In this document: piece after piece, positions 1 to 9,553 of the stretch
How the letters are laid out: every line of letters starts with the position of its first letter
How positions within the stretch are numbered: the first letter of the stretch is position 1
Assembly (NCBI RefSeq): GCF_001189535.1
Contig: NZ_CP012070.1
Coordinates: 2,480,001 to 2,544,000, forward strand
Source: Arsenicicoccus sp. oral taxon 190
Lineage (GTDB): Bacteria > Actinomycetota > Actinomycetes > Actinomycetales > Dermatophilaceae
DNA: 64,000 nucleotides
Direction: 5' to 3'
Position numbers and translations under genes: made by a program
The notes under the pieces: generated by a model
What the model was told of the DNA's origin: nothing
The model's database searches: none
Seen by the model: the letters and a program-made list of their open reading frames with translations, nothing else

Positions 1-873
1 ACCTTCCTCAAGGAGCTCGGCAAGGGCCAGGTCCGGTCCGGTGTCGTGTCCTCGATCGTCAACTTCGGTGCCTTCGTGGACCTGGGTGGCGTCGACGGTC
101 TCGTCCACGTCTCCGAGCTGTCCTGGAAGCACATCGACCACCCGTCCGAGGTCGTCGAGGTCGGCCAGGAGGTCACCGTCGAGGTGCTCGACGTGGACAT
201 GGACCGCGAGCGTGTCTCCCTGTCGCTGAAGGCGACCCAGGAGGACCCGTGGCAGCACTTCGCCCGCACCCACGCCATCGGCCAGGTCGTGCCGGGCAAG
301 GTCACCAAGCTCGTCCCCTTCGGTGCGTTCGTGCGCGTCGAGGAGGGCATCGAGGGTCTGGTCCACATCTCCGAGCTGGCCGAGCGCCACGTGGAGCTGC
401 CGGAGCAGGTCGTCAACGTGGGCGACGACATCTTCGTCCGCGTCATCGACATCGACCTTGAGCGTCGCCGCATCTCGCTGTCGCTCAAGCAGGCCAACGA
501 CGCGTCCGTCGTCTCCGACGAGTTCGACCCGACGCAGTACGGCATGGCCGCCGAGTACGACGACCAGGGCAACTACAAGTACCCCGAGGGCTTCGACCCC
601 GAGACCAACGAGTGGCTCGAGGGCTACGACAAGCAGCGCGAGGCCTGGGAGAAGCAGTACGCCGAGGCCCACTCGCTGTGGGAGGCCCACAAGACGCAGG
701 TCGAGGAGGCCGCCAAGGCCGACGCCGAGGCTGCGACCTCGGGCGACGCCGCGCCGACGTCCTACTCCTCCGGCGGTGTCTCGGAGAGCGTCTCCGCGTC
801 CTCCGGCGAGGGCACCCTGGCCTCCGACGAGGCGCTGGCCGCGCTGCGCGAGAAGCTCACCGGCTCCAACTGA
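1..873 (+). CDS. rpsA: 30S ribosomal protein S1, C-terminal part (5' end outside window)
   Basis: Ribosomal protein S1 binds mRNA on the small subunit and helps load structured messages. The reading frame is open from base 1, so the N-terminal S1 domains lie upstream; 290 codons remain. Two S1 (OB-fold) repeats are visible: one at about fragment residues 8-78 (GAFVDLGGVDGLVHVSE) and one at about 95-165 (GAFVRVEEGIEGLVHISE). They are followed by an acidic, Glu/Ala/Ser-rich tail that ends LAALREKLTGSN, typical of actinobacterial S1. A strong hairpin follows at 912-952. The rpsA-coaE-uvrB order is common in Actinobacteria. Identification is secure; only the upstream part is unknown. Confidence 0.97.
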   Translation, partial: TFLKELGKGQVRSGVVSSIVNFGAFVDLGGVDGLVHVSELSWKHIDHPSEVVEVGQEVTVEVLDVDMDRERVSLSLKATQEDPWQHFARTHAIGQVVPGKVTKLVPFGAFVRVEEGIEGLVHISELAERHVELPEQVVNVGDDIFVRVIDIDLERRRISLSLKQANDASVVSDEFDPTQYGMAAEYDDQGNYKYPEGFDPETNEWLEGYDKQREAWEKQYAEAHSLWEAHKTQVEEAAKADAEAATSGDAAPTSYSSGGVSESVSASSGEGTLASDEALAALREKLTGSN

Positions 874-911
874 GCCCACCTCGGCCGCGGCGCGACGCCG
901 TGACCGAGACC

Positions 912-952
912 CGGACGGCCCCGCTCACCATCACGGTGGGCGGGGCCGTCCG
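912..952 (+). terminator. Hairpin terminator after rpsA
   Basis: An 18-bp inverted repeat (912-929 with 935-952, one G-T wobble, 5-base loop) begins 39 bases after the rpsA stop codon. There is no T-tract, as is usual for GC-rich actinobacterial terminators. Its position between rpsA and the next gene supports a terminator role. Confidence 0.75.
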
Positions 953-1075
953 CGCGTGAGGAACCGCTGGTGAGAGCGTCTTTCGCGGCGCAGTGCAACC
1001 AGGTGGCAGGCTGCGAGGTCCAACCTCGTGGCGGGCCATGCTCGACCCGCCGTCCATCGCTCGAAGGGGATCCCG

Positions 1076-1840
1076 ATGCGCCGCCGCACCACTGTCTCGT
1101 CCGCCCTGGTCGCTGCCGCACTCGTCGCCCTCACAGGATGCGGCCAGCAGCAGTCCGCCGGACCGGCCACTCCCAGCGGCGCGAGCGCGCCCGCGTCGAG
1201 CCCCGCAGCGTCGAGCCCCGCCGCCTCGGGCACGACCTCCGGCGCGACCCCGAGCACGACCTCCGGCACGACCCCGAGCACGACCCCGTCTGGCGGCGAG
1301 ACCTCGGCGAGCCCCAGCAGCACCTCCCCGGGGACGCCGCAGGGGACTCCCCCCGGGGGCGGGGTGGTCGGCGGCGTGACCCGGGTCGTGCAGGTCCCCA
1401 CGGGAGCGTCCTTCGGCTTTGCCGTCCCGAGCGGCCGCACCGTCTGCGTGGTGACCAACGGCGAGGGGACGTCGGTGAGCTGCACCTTCGCCCCGGCCGG
1501 CTTCGCCCCCATGGCCCCGCGCTCGGACTGCCCGGGCGAGAGCAGGACGGTGCTCGGGCTCACGGCCGGCCGCGCCGCCCAGGGCTGCGTGGTCGAGCCG
1601 CTGGTCGAGCAGGCCCTGCTCGGGACGCCCCACACCGCCTGGTGGCAGAACGGCCGCGACGCCTACCTGCCGACGCAGCCGCCGATGCCCAAGGGCCGTC
1701 TCGCCGTGCTGGGTCATGGCAGCTCCATGGCGGTCGGCACCACGCGCTGCACCGTGACCGACACCGGGGTGGAGTGCCGCGACTCGGGCACCGGGCAGGG
1801 CTTCGACGTCACCCGCAACGGCTACCGCTTCGTGCGCTGA
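1076..1840 (+). CDS. Secreted lipoprotein of unknown function with Ser/Thr/Pro linker
   Basis: This gene encodes 254 residues. ATG 1076 is preferred because AGGGG lies 8-9 bases upstream and because it gives a proper signal peptide: MRRRTTVSSALVAAALVALTGC, with Cys at residue 22 in a lipobox (LTGC). The mature protein should therefore be lipid-anchored on the outer face of the membrane. Residues about 25-90 are a low-complexity Ser/Thr/Pro/Gly linker with repeats of the TTSGTTPST type. The C-terminal globular part (about 95-254) contains six or so cysteines, probably in disulfides, and ends near DVTRNGYRFVR. I do not recognise a family, so no function is proposed. It stands alone between rpsA and coaE. 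Confidence 0.8.
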   Translation: MRRRTTVSSALVAAALVALTGCGQQQSAGPATPSGASAPASSPAASSPAASGTTSGATPSTTSGTTPSTTPSGGETSASPSSTSPGTPQGTPPGGGVVGGVTRVVQVPTGASFGFAVPSGRTVCVVTNGEGTSVSCTFAPAGFAPMAPRSDCPGESRTVLGLTAGRAAQGCVVEPLVEQALLGTPHTAWWQNGRDAYLPTQPPMPKGRLAVLGHGSSMAVGTTRCTVTDTGVECRDSGTGQGFDVTRNGYRFVR

Positions 1841-1926
1841 GCGCGCGAGACCCGGGCCTCGTCGGCCGGCGGGCGCGGGCGACATACGGGCGGGTGCCCG
1901 GTCGGGTGCGTGGGGGCGACCCCGAG

Positions 1927-1932
1927 TAGTCT
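1927..1932 (+). promoter_or_regulatory. -10 element TAGTCT of a leaderless coaE promoter
   Basis: TAGTCT lies exactly 6 bases before ATG 1939. This TAnnnT-N6/7-start spacing recurs at many genes here and predicts transcription starting at or within a base of the start codon. No Shine-Dalgarno sequence fits between them. Confidence 0.6.
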
Positions 1933-1938
1933 CGGGTC

Positions 1939-3132
1939 ATGATGCGCATCGGTCTCACCGGAGGTATCGGATCGGGCAAGTCGACGGTGGCCCGTCGGCT
2001 CCGGGAGCGGGGCGCCGTGGTGGTCGACGCGGACCAGGTGGCCCGCGAGATAGTCGCCCCGGGCAGTGCGGGGTTGCGGGCCGTGCAGGAGCGGTTCGGA
2101 GCGGGGGTGGTGGGCCCGGACGGCTCCCTGGACCGGGCTGCGCTGGGCGCGGTCGTCTTCGGCGACGAGCGCAGCCGCCGCGAGCTGGAGGAGATCACGC
2201 ACCCCCTGATCGCCGCGCGCACCGCCGAGCTCATGGACGGAGCCGGCGACGACGCCATCATCGTCCATGACGTGCCGCTGCTCGTGGAGAAGCACCTCGG
2301 GCCCGCCTACCACCTGGTGGTGGTCGTCGACGCCCCCACCGAGGACCGGGTGCGCCGCCTCGTCGAGCAGCGCGGCATGAGCGAGGCCGACGCGCGGGCT
2401 CGCATGGAGCACCAGGTGAGCGACGAGCAGCGGCGCGCCGCCGCGGACGTCCTCCTGGACAACACCGGCACGGAGGACGACCTCGTGGCGTCGGTCGACC
2501 GGCTCTGGGAGGACCGGCTGGTGCCCTTCGAGCACAACCTGCGGGGGCGGGTGCGGGCCCGGCGGCCGGACGTGCCGACGCTGGTCGACTACGACGAGAC
2601 CTGGCCGCAGCAGGCGCAGCGGCTCATCGAGCGGATCTGCCGGGGGATGGGCGAGCTGGTCCCCGAGATCGAGCACATCGGCTCGACGGCGGTCCCCGGT
2701 CTGGCGGGCAAGGACGTCATCGACCTGCAGATCGGTGTGGCGGACCTGCACGACGCCGACGCCCCGGAGTTCGTCGAGCGGCTGGAGGCGCTGGGCTTCC
2801 CGCGGTCGGCGGGCAACACCATGGACAACGTCAAGGACGAGGTGCCCGACCCCTCGATGTGGGTCAAGAGGTTCCACGGCAGCTGCGACCCGGGGCGGGT
2901 CGTGCACGTGCACGTCCGCGAGACCGAGGGCGCCGGCTGGCAGTACGCCCTGCTCTACCGCGACTGGCTGCGGGCCGACGAGCAGGCACGGGCGGACTAC
3001 CTGGCGGAGAAGCAGCGGCTGGCGGCCACGTGCGCCACCACCAGCGAGTATGCCGAGGCCAAGGAGCCGTGGTTCAACCACATCTGGCCGCGGATGCAGG
3101 CGTGGGCGCGGCACTCGGGCTGGCACTCCTGA
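1939..3132 (+). CDS. coaE: Dephospho-CoA kinase fused to a GrpB/UPF0157 domain
   Basis: CoaE performs the last step of coenzyme A synthesis, phosphorylating the 3'-hydroxyl of dephospho-CoA with ATP in the cytoplasm. The protein has 397 residues against about 200 for stand-alone CoaE. The kinase part (about 1-200) begins MMRIGLTGGIGSGKSTVA with the Walker A motif GGIGSGKS. The rest (about 215-395) is a GrpB-like nucleotidyltransferase-fold domain, recognisable from EHIGSTAVPGLAGKDVIDLQ. The same fusion is known in mycobacteria. The first ATG (1939) fits the upstream TAGTCT; ATG 1942 is the alternative. It lies 67 bp upstream of uvrB, which has its own promoter. Confidence 0.93.
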   Translation: MMRIGLTGGIGSGKSTVARRLRERGAVVVDADQVAREIVAPGSAGLRAVQERFGAGVVGPDGSLDRAALGAVVFGDERSRRELEEITHPLIAARTAELMDGAGDDAIIVHDVPLLVEKHLGPAYHLVVVVDAPTEDRVRRLVEQRGMSEADARARMEHQVSDEQRRAAADVLLDNTGTEDDLVASVDRLWEDRLVPFEHNLRGRVRARRPDVPTLVDYDETWPQQAQRLIERICRGMGELVPEIEHIGSTAVPGLAGKDVIDLQIGVADLHDADAPEFVERLEALGFPRSAGNTMDNVKDEVPDPSMWVKRFHGSCDPGRVVHVHVRETEGAGWQYALLYRDWLRADEQARADYLAEKQRLAATCATTSEYAEAKEPWFNHIWPRMQAWARHSGWHS

Positions 3133-3170
3133 GGTCTGCGGCGCAGCTGGGGCGTCCGCTCCGAGGGGGT

Positions 3171-3193
3171 CTGTCAGTGGTGCGGCCTAGGCT
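3171..3193 (+). promoter_or_regulatory. RecA-NDp/PafBC-type DNA-damage promoter of uvrB
   Basis: cTGTCAGTG (3171-3179), then 8 bases, then TAGGCT (3188-3193), then 6 bases to ATG 3200. This matches the mycobacterial LexA-independent damage promoter tTGTCRGTG-N8-TAnnnT except for its first base. The uvrA and uvrC promoters have the same form, so coincidence is unlikely. Control by PafBC is inferred; pafBC is not in the window. Confidence 0.8.
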
Positions 3194-3199
3194 GGCACC

Positions 3200-5311
3200 A
3201 TGCGACCGACGACCGACATCGAGCGCCGCGTGGCGCCCTTCCACGTGGTCTCCGAGTTCTCCCCCTCCGGCGACCAGCCGGCGGCCATCGCGGACCTGGC
3301 GCGACGGGTCAACGCGGGCGAGCAGGACGTCGTGCTGCTGGGCGCCACGGGCACCGGCAAGTCCGCCACGACCGCCTGGCTCATCGAGCAGGTGCAGCGC
3401 CCCACCCTGGTGATGGCGCCCAACAAGACCCTGGCCGCCCAGCTGGCCAACGAGTTCCGTGAGCTGCTGCCCGACAACGCGGTCGAGTACTTCGTCAGCT
3501 ACTACGACTACTACCAGCCCGAGGCCTACATCCCGCAGACGGACACCTACATCGAGAAGGACTCCTCGATCAACGACGAGGTGGAGCGCCTGCGGCACAG
3601 CGCCACCAACTCGCTGCTGACCCGCCGCGACACCATCGTGGTGGCGTCGGTCTCGTGCATCTACGGTCTCGGCACCCCCCAGGAGTATGTCGATCGCATG
3701 GTCCGGCTCAAGGTGGGGCAGGAGATCGCGCGGGACGAGCTGCTGCGGCAGTTCGTGACGATGCAGTACTCCCGCAACGACCTGTCCTTCACCCGCGGCA
3801 CCTTCCGGGTGCGCGGCGACACCGTCGAGATCATCCCGCAGTACGAAGAGCTCGCGATCCGCATCGAGTTCTTCGGCGACGAGATCGAGCGGCTCTACAC
3901 CCTGCACCCGCTGACCGGGGAGGTGGTGCGCGAGGAGCAGGAGATGTATGTCTTCCCCGCCACCCACTACGTCGCCGGCGAGGAGCGCATGGAGCGCGCC
4001 ATCGGCGGGATCGAGCGCGAGCTCGAGCACCAGCTCGCCACCTTCGAGCAGCAGGGCAAGCTGCTCGAGGCGCAGCGGCTGCGGATGCGCACTACCTACG
4101 ACATCGAGATGATGCGCCAGGTCGGGACTTGCTCGGGCATCGAGAACTATTCGATGCACATCGACGGACGAGCGCCGGGCTCGGCGCCCAACACCCTGCT
4201 GGACTACTTCCCGGAGGACTTCCTGCTGGTCATCGACGAGTCGCACGTGACGGTCCCGCAGATCGGCGCGATGTACGAAGGCGACATGTCCCGCAAGCGG
4301 CAGCTCGTCGACCACGGCTTCCGGCTGCCGAGCGCCATGGACAACCGGCCGCTGCGGTGGGAGGAGTTCCTCGAGCGGATCGGGCAGACCATCTACCTGT
4401 CGGCGACCCCGGGGCCCTACGAGCTCGCCAAGGGCGACGGGGTCGTGGAGCAGATCATCCGACCGACCGGCCTGGTCGACCCCGAGATCGTCCTCAAGCC
4501 GACCAAGGGCCAGATCGACGACCTCCTGGACGAGATCCGGCAGCGCACGGCCAAGGACGAGCGCGTGCTGGTGACCACGCTGACCAAGAAGATGGCGGAG
4601 GACCTCACCGACTACCTGCTCGACAAGGGGGTGCGGGTGCGCTACCTGCACTCCGAGGTCGACACGCTGCGCCGCGTGGAGCTGCTGCGCGAGCTGCGGC
4701 TGGGGGAGTACGACGTCCTCGTCGGCATCAATCTCCTGCGCGAGGGCCTGGACCTGCCCGAGGTCTCGCTCGTGAGCATCCTCGACGCCGACAAGGAGGG
4801 CTTCCTGCGCTCCACCCGGTCGCTGATCCAGACCATCGGACGTGCGGCCCGCAACGTCTCCGGCCAGGTCCACATGTATGCCGACACCATCACCCCGTCG
4901 ATGCAGGAGGCCATCGACGAGACCAACCGGCGCCGACAGAAGCAGATCGCCTACAACACCGAGCGCGGGCTCGACCCCCAGCCGCTGCGCAAGCGCATCG
5001 CCGACATCACCGACCTCATCGCCAAGGAGGAGGCCGACACCGAGGCTCTCCTCGGCAGCGGCCGCGGGCAGTCGCGCGGCAAGACCAAGGGGCGCGGTGC
5101 CGTGGCGGGCGCGACCTCCGGAGACCGGGGCGCGCTGCTCGAGCAGGCGCAGTCGATGCCGGCCGCGGAGCTCGCCGAGCTGATCCAGGAGGTCACCCAG
5201 CAGATGCACCAGGCCGCCACCGAGCTGCACTTCGAGCTGGCGGCGCGGCTGCGTGACGAGCTGGGCGACCTCAAGAAGGAGCTGCGTCAGATGACCGAGG
5301 CGACGCGCTGA
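3200..5311 (+). CDS. uvrB: Excinuclease ABC subunit B
   Basis: UvrB is the damage-verifying helicase-like subunit of nucleotide excision repair. It receives damaged DNA from UvrA and recruits UvrC for incision. The protein has 703 residues, a normal length. Visible motifs are Walker A GATGTGKS at about 48-55, the strand-separating beta-hairpin (YYDYYQPEAYIPQTDTYIEK, about 95-115), the helicase motif SVSCIYGLG, the DESH-like IDESHVTVPQ, and the C-terminal UVR helix pair (about 655-695) that contacts UvrC. ATG 3200 fits both family length and the leaderless promoter just upstream. It should be co-induced by DNA damage with uvrA (12307) and uvrC (22394). Confidence 0.98.
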   Translation: MRPTTDIERRVAPFHVVSEFSPSGDQPAAIADLARRVNAGEQDVVLLGATGTGKSATTAWLIEQVQRPTLVMAPNKTLAAQLANEFRELLPDNAVEYFVSYYDYYQPEAYIPQTDTYIEKDSSINDEVERLRHSATNSLLTRRDTIVVASVSCIYGLGTPQEYVDRMVRLKVGQEIARDELLRQFVTMQYSRNDLSFTRGTFRVRGDTVEIIPQYEELAIRIEFFGDEIERLYTLHPLTGEVVREEQEMYVFPATHYVAGEERMERAIGGIERELEHQLATFEQQGKLLEAQRLRMRTTYDIEMMRQVGTCSGIENYSMHIDGRAPGSAPNTLLDYFPEDFLLVIDESHVTVPQIGAMYEGDMSRKRQLVDHGFRLPSAMDNRPLRWEEFLERIGQTIYLSATPGPYELAKGDGVVEQIIRPTGLVDPEIVLKPTKGQIDDLLDEIRQRTAKDERVLVTTLTKKMAEDLTDYLLDKGVRVRYLHSEVDTLRRVELLRELRLGEYDVLVGINLLREGLDLPEVSLVSILDADKEGFLRSTRSLIQTIGRAARNVSGQVHMYADTITPSMQEAIDETNRRRQKQIAYNTERGLDPQPLRKRIADITDLIAKEEADTEALLGSGRGQSRGKTKGRGAVAGATSGDRGALLEQAQSMPAAELAELIQEVTQQMHQAATELHFELAARLRDELGDLKKELRQMTEATR

Positions 5312-5404
5312 CCCGCGCCACGTGGCCGCCGCGACCGCCGCGACTGCGGCCGACGCGGTCGCGGCACACTCACCTGAATGATCTGTGGGAGGATGGCGAG
5401 ATCA

Positions 5405-5499
5405 CGGAGGGGAGTATCCCCTAACGCGGTGGCCTCGTCATCACGGTCCGAGCTGCTCGGGCCCGGGGCGCCGGTCCCCCAGGGCGGGAGAGACCTCCG
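5405..5499 (+). promoter_or_regulatory. yybP-ykoY (Mn2+) riboswitch upstream of the TerC gene
   Basis: The aptamer closes with a P1 helix, CGGAGG (5405-5410) pairing with CCTCCG (5494-5499). The family signatures are present: GGGGAGTA just after P1, a central CTCGTCATCACGG, and GGGAGAGACC before the closing strand. This class senses Mn2+ and commonly precedes TerC-type exporters. A small hairpin (GGCGTC/GACGCC, 5499-5514) follows and could belong to the expression platform. The element lies wholly in the leader if translation starts at GTG 5546. A covariance-model search would confirm it. Confidence 0.85.
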
Positions 5500-5545
5500 G
5501 CGTCTGCTGACGCCTGCCCCCTCGTCTGAAAGGCTGCCGCCTGCC

Positions 5546-6535
5546 GTGAACGTCCCTGTCTGGGTCTGGATCCTGTCCGTCGGGATCACCGTTGCCTTCC
5601 TGATCTTCGACGTCATCCACATGGCGCGTCACCCCCACACCCCGAGCATGAAGGAGTGCCTGCGCTACCTGGCGTTCTACGTCGGCGCGGCCGTCGTCTT
5701 CGGCATCGGGGTCTGGGTGCTCGCGGGCCACGACTTCGGTCTGCAGTTCTTCGCCGGCTGGCTGACGGAGTACTCCCTGTCGGTCGACAACCTCTTCATC
5801 TTCCTCATCATCATGAGCAAGTTCGCGGTGCCGGAGAAGCTCCAGCAGACCGCGCTCATGATCGGCATCATGATCGCGCTGGTGCTCCGTGGCATCTTCA
5901 TCGCGATCGGGGCCAGCCTGATCAACCAGTTCGCCTGGGTGTTCTACCTGTTCGGCGCCTTCCTCATCTACACCGCCGTCAAGCTCGCCTTCGAGGGGGA
6001 GAGCGACGACGACGAGTACGAGGACAACGCCTTCACGCGGTGGGTGGCGTCCCGCTTCCCCGCCACCCAGGAGTGGCAGGGGACCAAGCTCTTCGCCCGG
6101 GTCGACGGCAGCCGCGTCATCACGCCGATGTTCCTGGTGATCCTGGCGCTCGGGACCACCGACCTGCTCTTCGCGCTCGACTCGATCCCCGCGATCTTCG
6201 GGCTCACCAAGGAGCCCTTCCTCGTGCTGATGGCCAACATCTTCGCGCTGATGGGGCTGCGGCAGCTCTACTTCCTCATCGGCGGCCTCCTGAAGAAGCT
6301 CGTCTACCTGGGGCTGGGCCTCGCGGTGCTGCTCGCCTTCATCGGGATCAAGCTGATCCTGCACGCCATGCACGAGAACACGCTGCCCTTCGTCAACGGC
6401 GGCGAGCACATCGAGTGGGCCCCGGAGATCCCCATCGGCGTCTCGCTCGGCATGATCGTGCTCATCCTCGGCGTCACGACCGTGGCGAGCCTGTGGCGGA
6501 CCCGCCGGGACGAGCGGACCGGCAGCGAGGCGTGA
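5546..6535 (+). CDS. TerC/Alx family integral membrane protein, probable Mn2+ exporter
   Basis: The protein has 329 residues and about nine hydrophobic segments, starting MNVPVWVWILSVGITVAFLI. TerC/Alx proteins are linked to manganese export. Family signatures are the acidic membrane motifs LTEYSLSVDNLFIF and GTTDLLFALDSIPAIFG, whose Asp/Glu residues are thought to bind metal. An upstream in-frame start would run the frame through the riboswitch and add a non-membrane, Arg/Ser-rich stretch, so GTG 5546 is preferred; GAAAGG about 12 bases upstream may be its ribosome site. The Mn2+ riboswitch predicts induction by high manganese. Tellurite resistance, the origin of the name, is less likely to be the native role. 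Confidence 0.9.
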   Translation: MNVPVWVWILSVGITVAFLIFDVIHMARHPHTPSMKECLRYLAFYVGAAVVFGIGVWVLAGHDFGLQFFAGWLTEYSLSVDNLFIFLIIMSKFAVPEKLQQTALMIGIMIALVLRGIFIAIGASLINQFAWVFYLFGAFLIYTAVKLAFEGESDDDEYEDNAFTRWVASRFPATQEWQGTKLFARVDGSRVITPMFLVILALGTTDLLFALDSIPAIFGLTKEPFLVLMANIFALMGLRQLYFLIGGLLKKLVYLGLGLAVLLAFIGIKLILHAMHENTLPFVNGGEHIEWAPEIPIGVSLGMIVLILGVTTVASLWRTRRDERTGSEA

Positions 6536-6564
6536 CGGGCCGGCTCAGCTGACGGCCCGCCGGT

Positions 6565-7497
6565 TCAGCCGACCTCGGCGGAGTCCCCGGCCGGGTCGGG
6601 GCCGCGGCGCCGGGCGCCCATGACGATGGCGCTGGCGACGACGACCAGCGCCATCCCGGCGAGCTGCAGCGGCGACAGCCGCTGCCCAAGGACCACGAAG
6701 CCTGCCAGCGCGGCCGTGGCGGGCTCGAGCGACAGCAGGACCCCGAAAACCCGGGCGTCCAGGCGGCGCAGCGCCAGCAGCTCGAAGGAGTAGGGGAGCA
6801 CGCTGGACAGCAGCGCCACGCCCAGCCCCGCACCGAGGAGGCCCCACGACAGCCGAGCCGGGTCGAGGGTGACCAGGCCGAGGGGTGCCACGAGCAGCGC
6901 GGCGACGATCATCGCCAGGGTCAGGCCCTCGAGCTGGGGGAAGTGGTGCCCCACCCGCTGGCTGCACAGGATGTAGGCCGCCCAGCAGGCCCCCGCCGCG
7001 GCCGCGTAGGCGATGCCGACGTGGTCCAGCTCGTGCCAGGGGACGGTGAGCGCGCCGGAGATGAGCGCCACCCCGCCGAGCGCCGCTGTCACCGCCAGGG
7101 CGTCGCTGAGGCGCCGCGAGAGCACCGCGGCGAGGGCCAGCGGACCGACGAACTCGATGGTCACCGCCACCCCGATCGGCAGCCGCGCGAGGGAGGCGTA
7201 GAACGTGGAGTTCATCAGCGCGAGGCTCACCCCGAACGCGACCACCGCGAGCCACGCGGCGCGGCTGTGGCCCCGCAGCCGAGGGCGGGACACGGCCAGC
7301 ATGATCAGGACCGCGAGGGCCAGCCGCAGCGTCACGGTGGCGGCCGGGCCCACGTGCGCGACCAGCAGCGCGGCCAGTGCCCCGCCGAACTGGACGGACA
7401 CGATCGCGGCGAGGACGAGCAGCAGCGGCGTCGCGGCGCGAGGTGAAGGGGCGTCCGCCCCGGACCGGGTGGCGGGGGAGGCGGGCATGGACGTCAT
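6565..7497 (-). CDS. EamA-family (DMT superfamily) transporter
   Basis: This is a 310-residue inner-membrane protein with about ten hydrophobic helices arranged as two repeated EamA halves. The first half contains LPIGVAVTIEFVGPLALA and the second SLEPATAALAGFVVLGQRLS, both characteristic of RhtA/YdcZ-like metabolite exporters. The substrate cannot be read from sequence; amino acids or their analogues are exported by relatives. Start ATG 7497 is only 9 bp from the start of the divergent serine-hydrolase gene, so the two promoters must overlap the coding regions. ATG 7488 is a second in-frame start. The C-terminus after the last helix is a short charged tail. Confidence 0.85.
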   Translation of the reverse strand: MTSMPASPATRSGADAPSPRAATPLLLVLAAIVSVQFGGALAALLVAHVGPAATVTLRLALAVLIMLAVSRPRLRGHSRAAWLAVVAFGVSLALMNSTFYASLARLPIGVAVTIEFVGPLALAAVLSRRLSDALAVTAALGGVALISGALTVPWHELDHVGIAYAAAAGACWAAYILCSQRVGHHFPQLEGLTLAMIVAALLVAPLGLVTLDPARLSWGLLGAGLGVALLSSVLPYSFELLALRRLDARVFGVLLSLEPATAALAGFVVLGQRLSPLQLAGMALVVVASAIVMGARRRGPDPAGDSAEVG

Positions 7498-7506
7498 ACT
7501 GCCCAC

Positions 7507-8322
7507 ATGACCGTCATCGACGCGAGCCAGTCTCTCCAGCGGGATCTGAAGGACATCGTGCGGCACGCCCCGGGCCGGCTGTCCATCCAGGTGGTTGGGC
7601 CGACCGGCGTGGTCGCGGGGTGGGACGCCGACCGCGAGGTGCCCGCGGCAAGTCTCGTCAAGGTGCTGGTGCTCGTCGCGGCGCTGCGTGAGGTCGACGG
7701 CGGCCGGCTCAGCCTGGACCAGACGCTGCAGCTCCCGGAGGAGCGGGTCGGCGGGTCGGGAGCGCTCTCGCTGCTGCCGTCGGTGACGGAGCTGGCCGTG
7801 GTGGAGCTGCTGCGGCTCATGGTCACGTTGTCCGACAACGACGCCGCCAACCTGCTGCTGCATCTGCTCGGGCACGACCGGGTCACCCGGACCGGCCGCG
7901 AGATCGGGCTGCAGCACACCCAGGTCGCGCGGAACCTGAGGGATCGGGCCGCCGCGGAGTCCGGGCGCGACAACACCACCACGGCCGCGGACCAGGCGGG
8001 GCTGCTCGCAGCGCTGCGGGCCGGTCAGGTGCTCGGCGGGGCCTCGACCCGGCTCGCCCTGGCGCTGCTGGCCGAGCAGCAGCACGCTTATGGCGTCACG
8101 GCGTTGCTGCCCGACGGGGTGGTGCGGGGTTCCAAGCCGGGCGACCTGCCCGGGGTGCGGCACGACGTGGCCCTCGTCGAGACCGGCGGGTCGTGGGCGA
8201 CGGTGGCGGTCACGGCGACGGGGATGTACGACGAGCGGCACCGGCAGGACTACTCGGTGAGCGTCCTGCCAGCGCTCGCCGCCGTCGGAGAGGCCGTGCT
8301 GGGCTACCTGACCGGCTCCTAG
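7507..8322 (+). CDS. Serine hydrolase of the class A beta-lactamase fold
   Basis: The protein has 271 residues with no signal peptide, so it is probably cytoplasmic. The fold is that of class A beta-lactamases: the nucleophile motif SxxK is SLVK at about residue 49, and the SDN motif is present exactly (TLSDNDAANLLLHLL) near 105. The third box is degenerate, ETGGSW near 227 in place of KTG. Without a signal peptide and with that change, a real penicillinase is unlikely; an esterase or peptidase role is possible. CATACT ends 6 bases before the ATG, consistent with a leaderless start. It is divergent from the EamA gene and convergent with kbl 4 bp away. Confidence 0.8.
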   Translation: MTVIDASQSLQRDLKDIVRHAPGRLSIQVVGPTGVVAGWDADREVPAASLVKVLVLVAALREVDGGRLSLDQTLQLPEERVGGSGALSLLPSVTELAVVELLRLMVTLSDNDAANLLLHLLGHDRVTRTGREIGLQHTQVARNLRDRAAAESGRDNTTTAADQAGLLAALRAGQVLGGASTRLALALLAEQQHAYGVTALLPDGVVRGSKPGDLPGVRHDVALVETGGSWATVAVTATGMYDERHRQDYSVSVLPALAAVGEAVLGYLTGS

Positions 8323-8326
8323 GCTC

Positions 8327-9523
<1,197 letters not shown>

Positions 9524-9553
9524 GAGCGGAATCTCCTTGTCGTGCAGGGGTTG

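Noticed and set aside
3074..5230. Very long minus-strand open frame opposite uvrB (over 700 codons)
   Set aside because: It is a shadow caused by GC-rich third positions of uvrB. The translation is His/Gly/Leu/Asp-rich with no family features, and no start signals exist.
5378..5545. N-terminal extension of the TerC protein from ATG 5378
   Set aside because: The extension would be encoded by the Mn2+ riboswitch and is Arg/Ser/Pro-rich without family match; GTG 5546 starts at the first membrane helix.
7507..8322. True secreted beta-lactamase
   Set aside because: SxxK and SDN motifs are present but there is no signal peptide and the KTG box is degenerate, so a resistance role is not supported.
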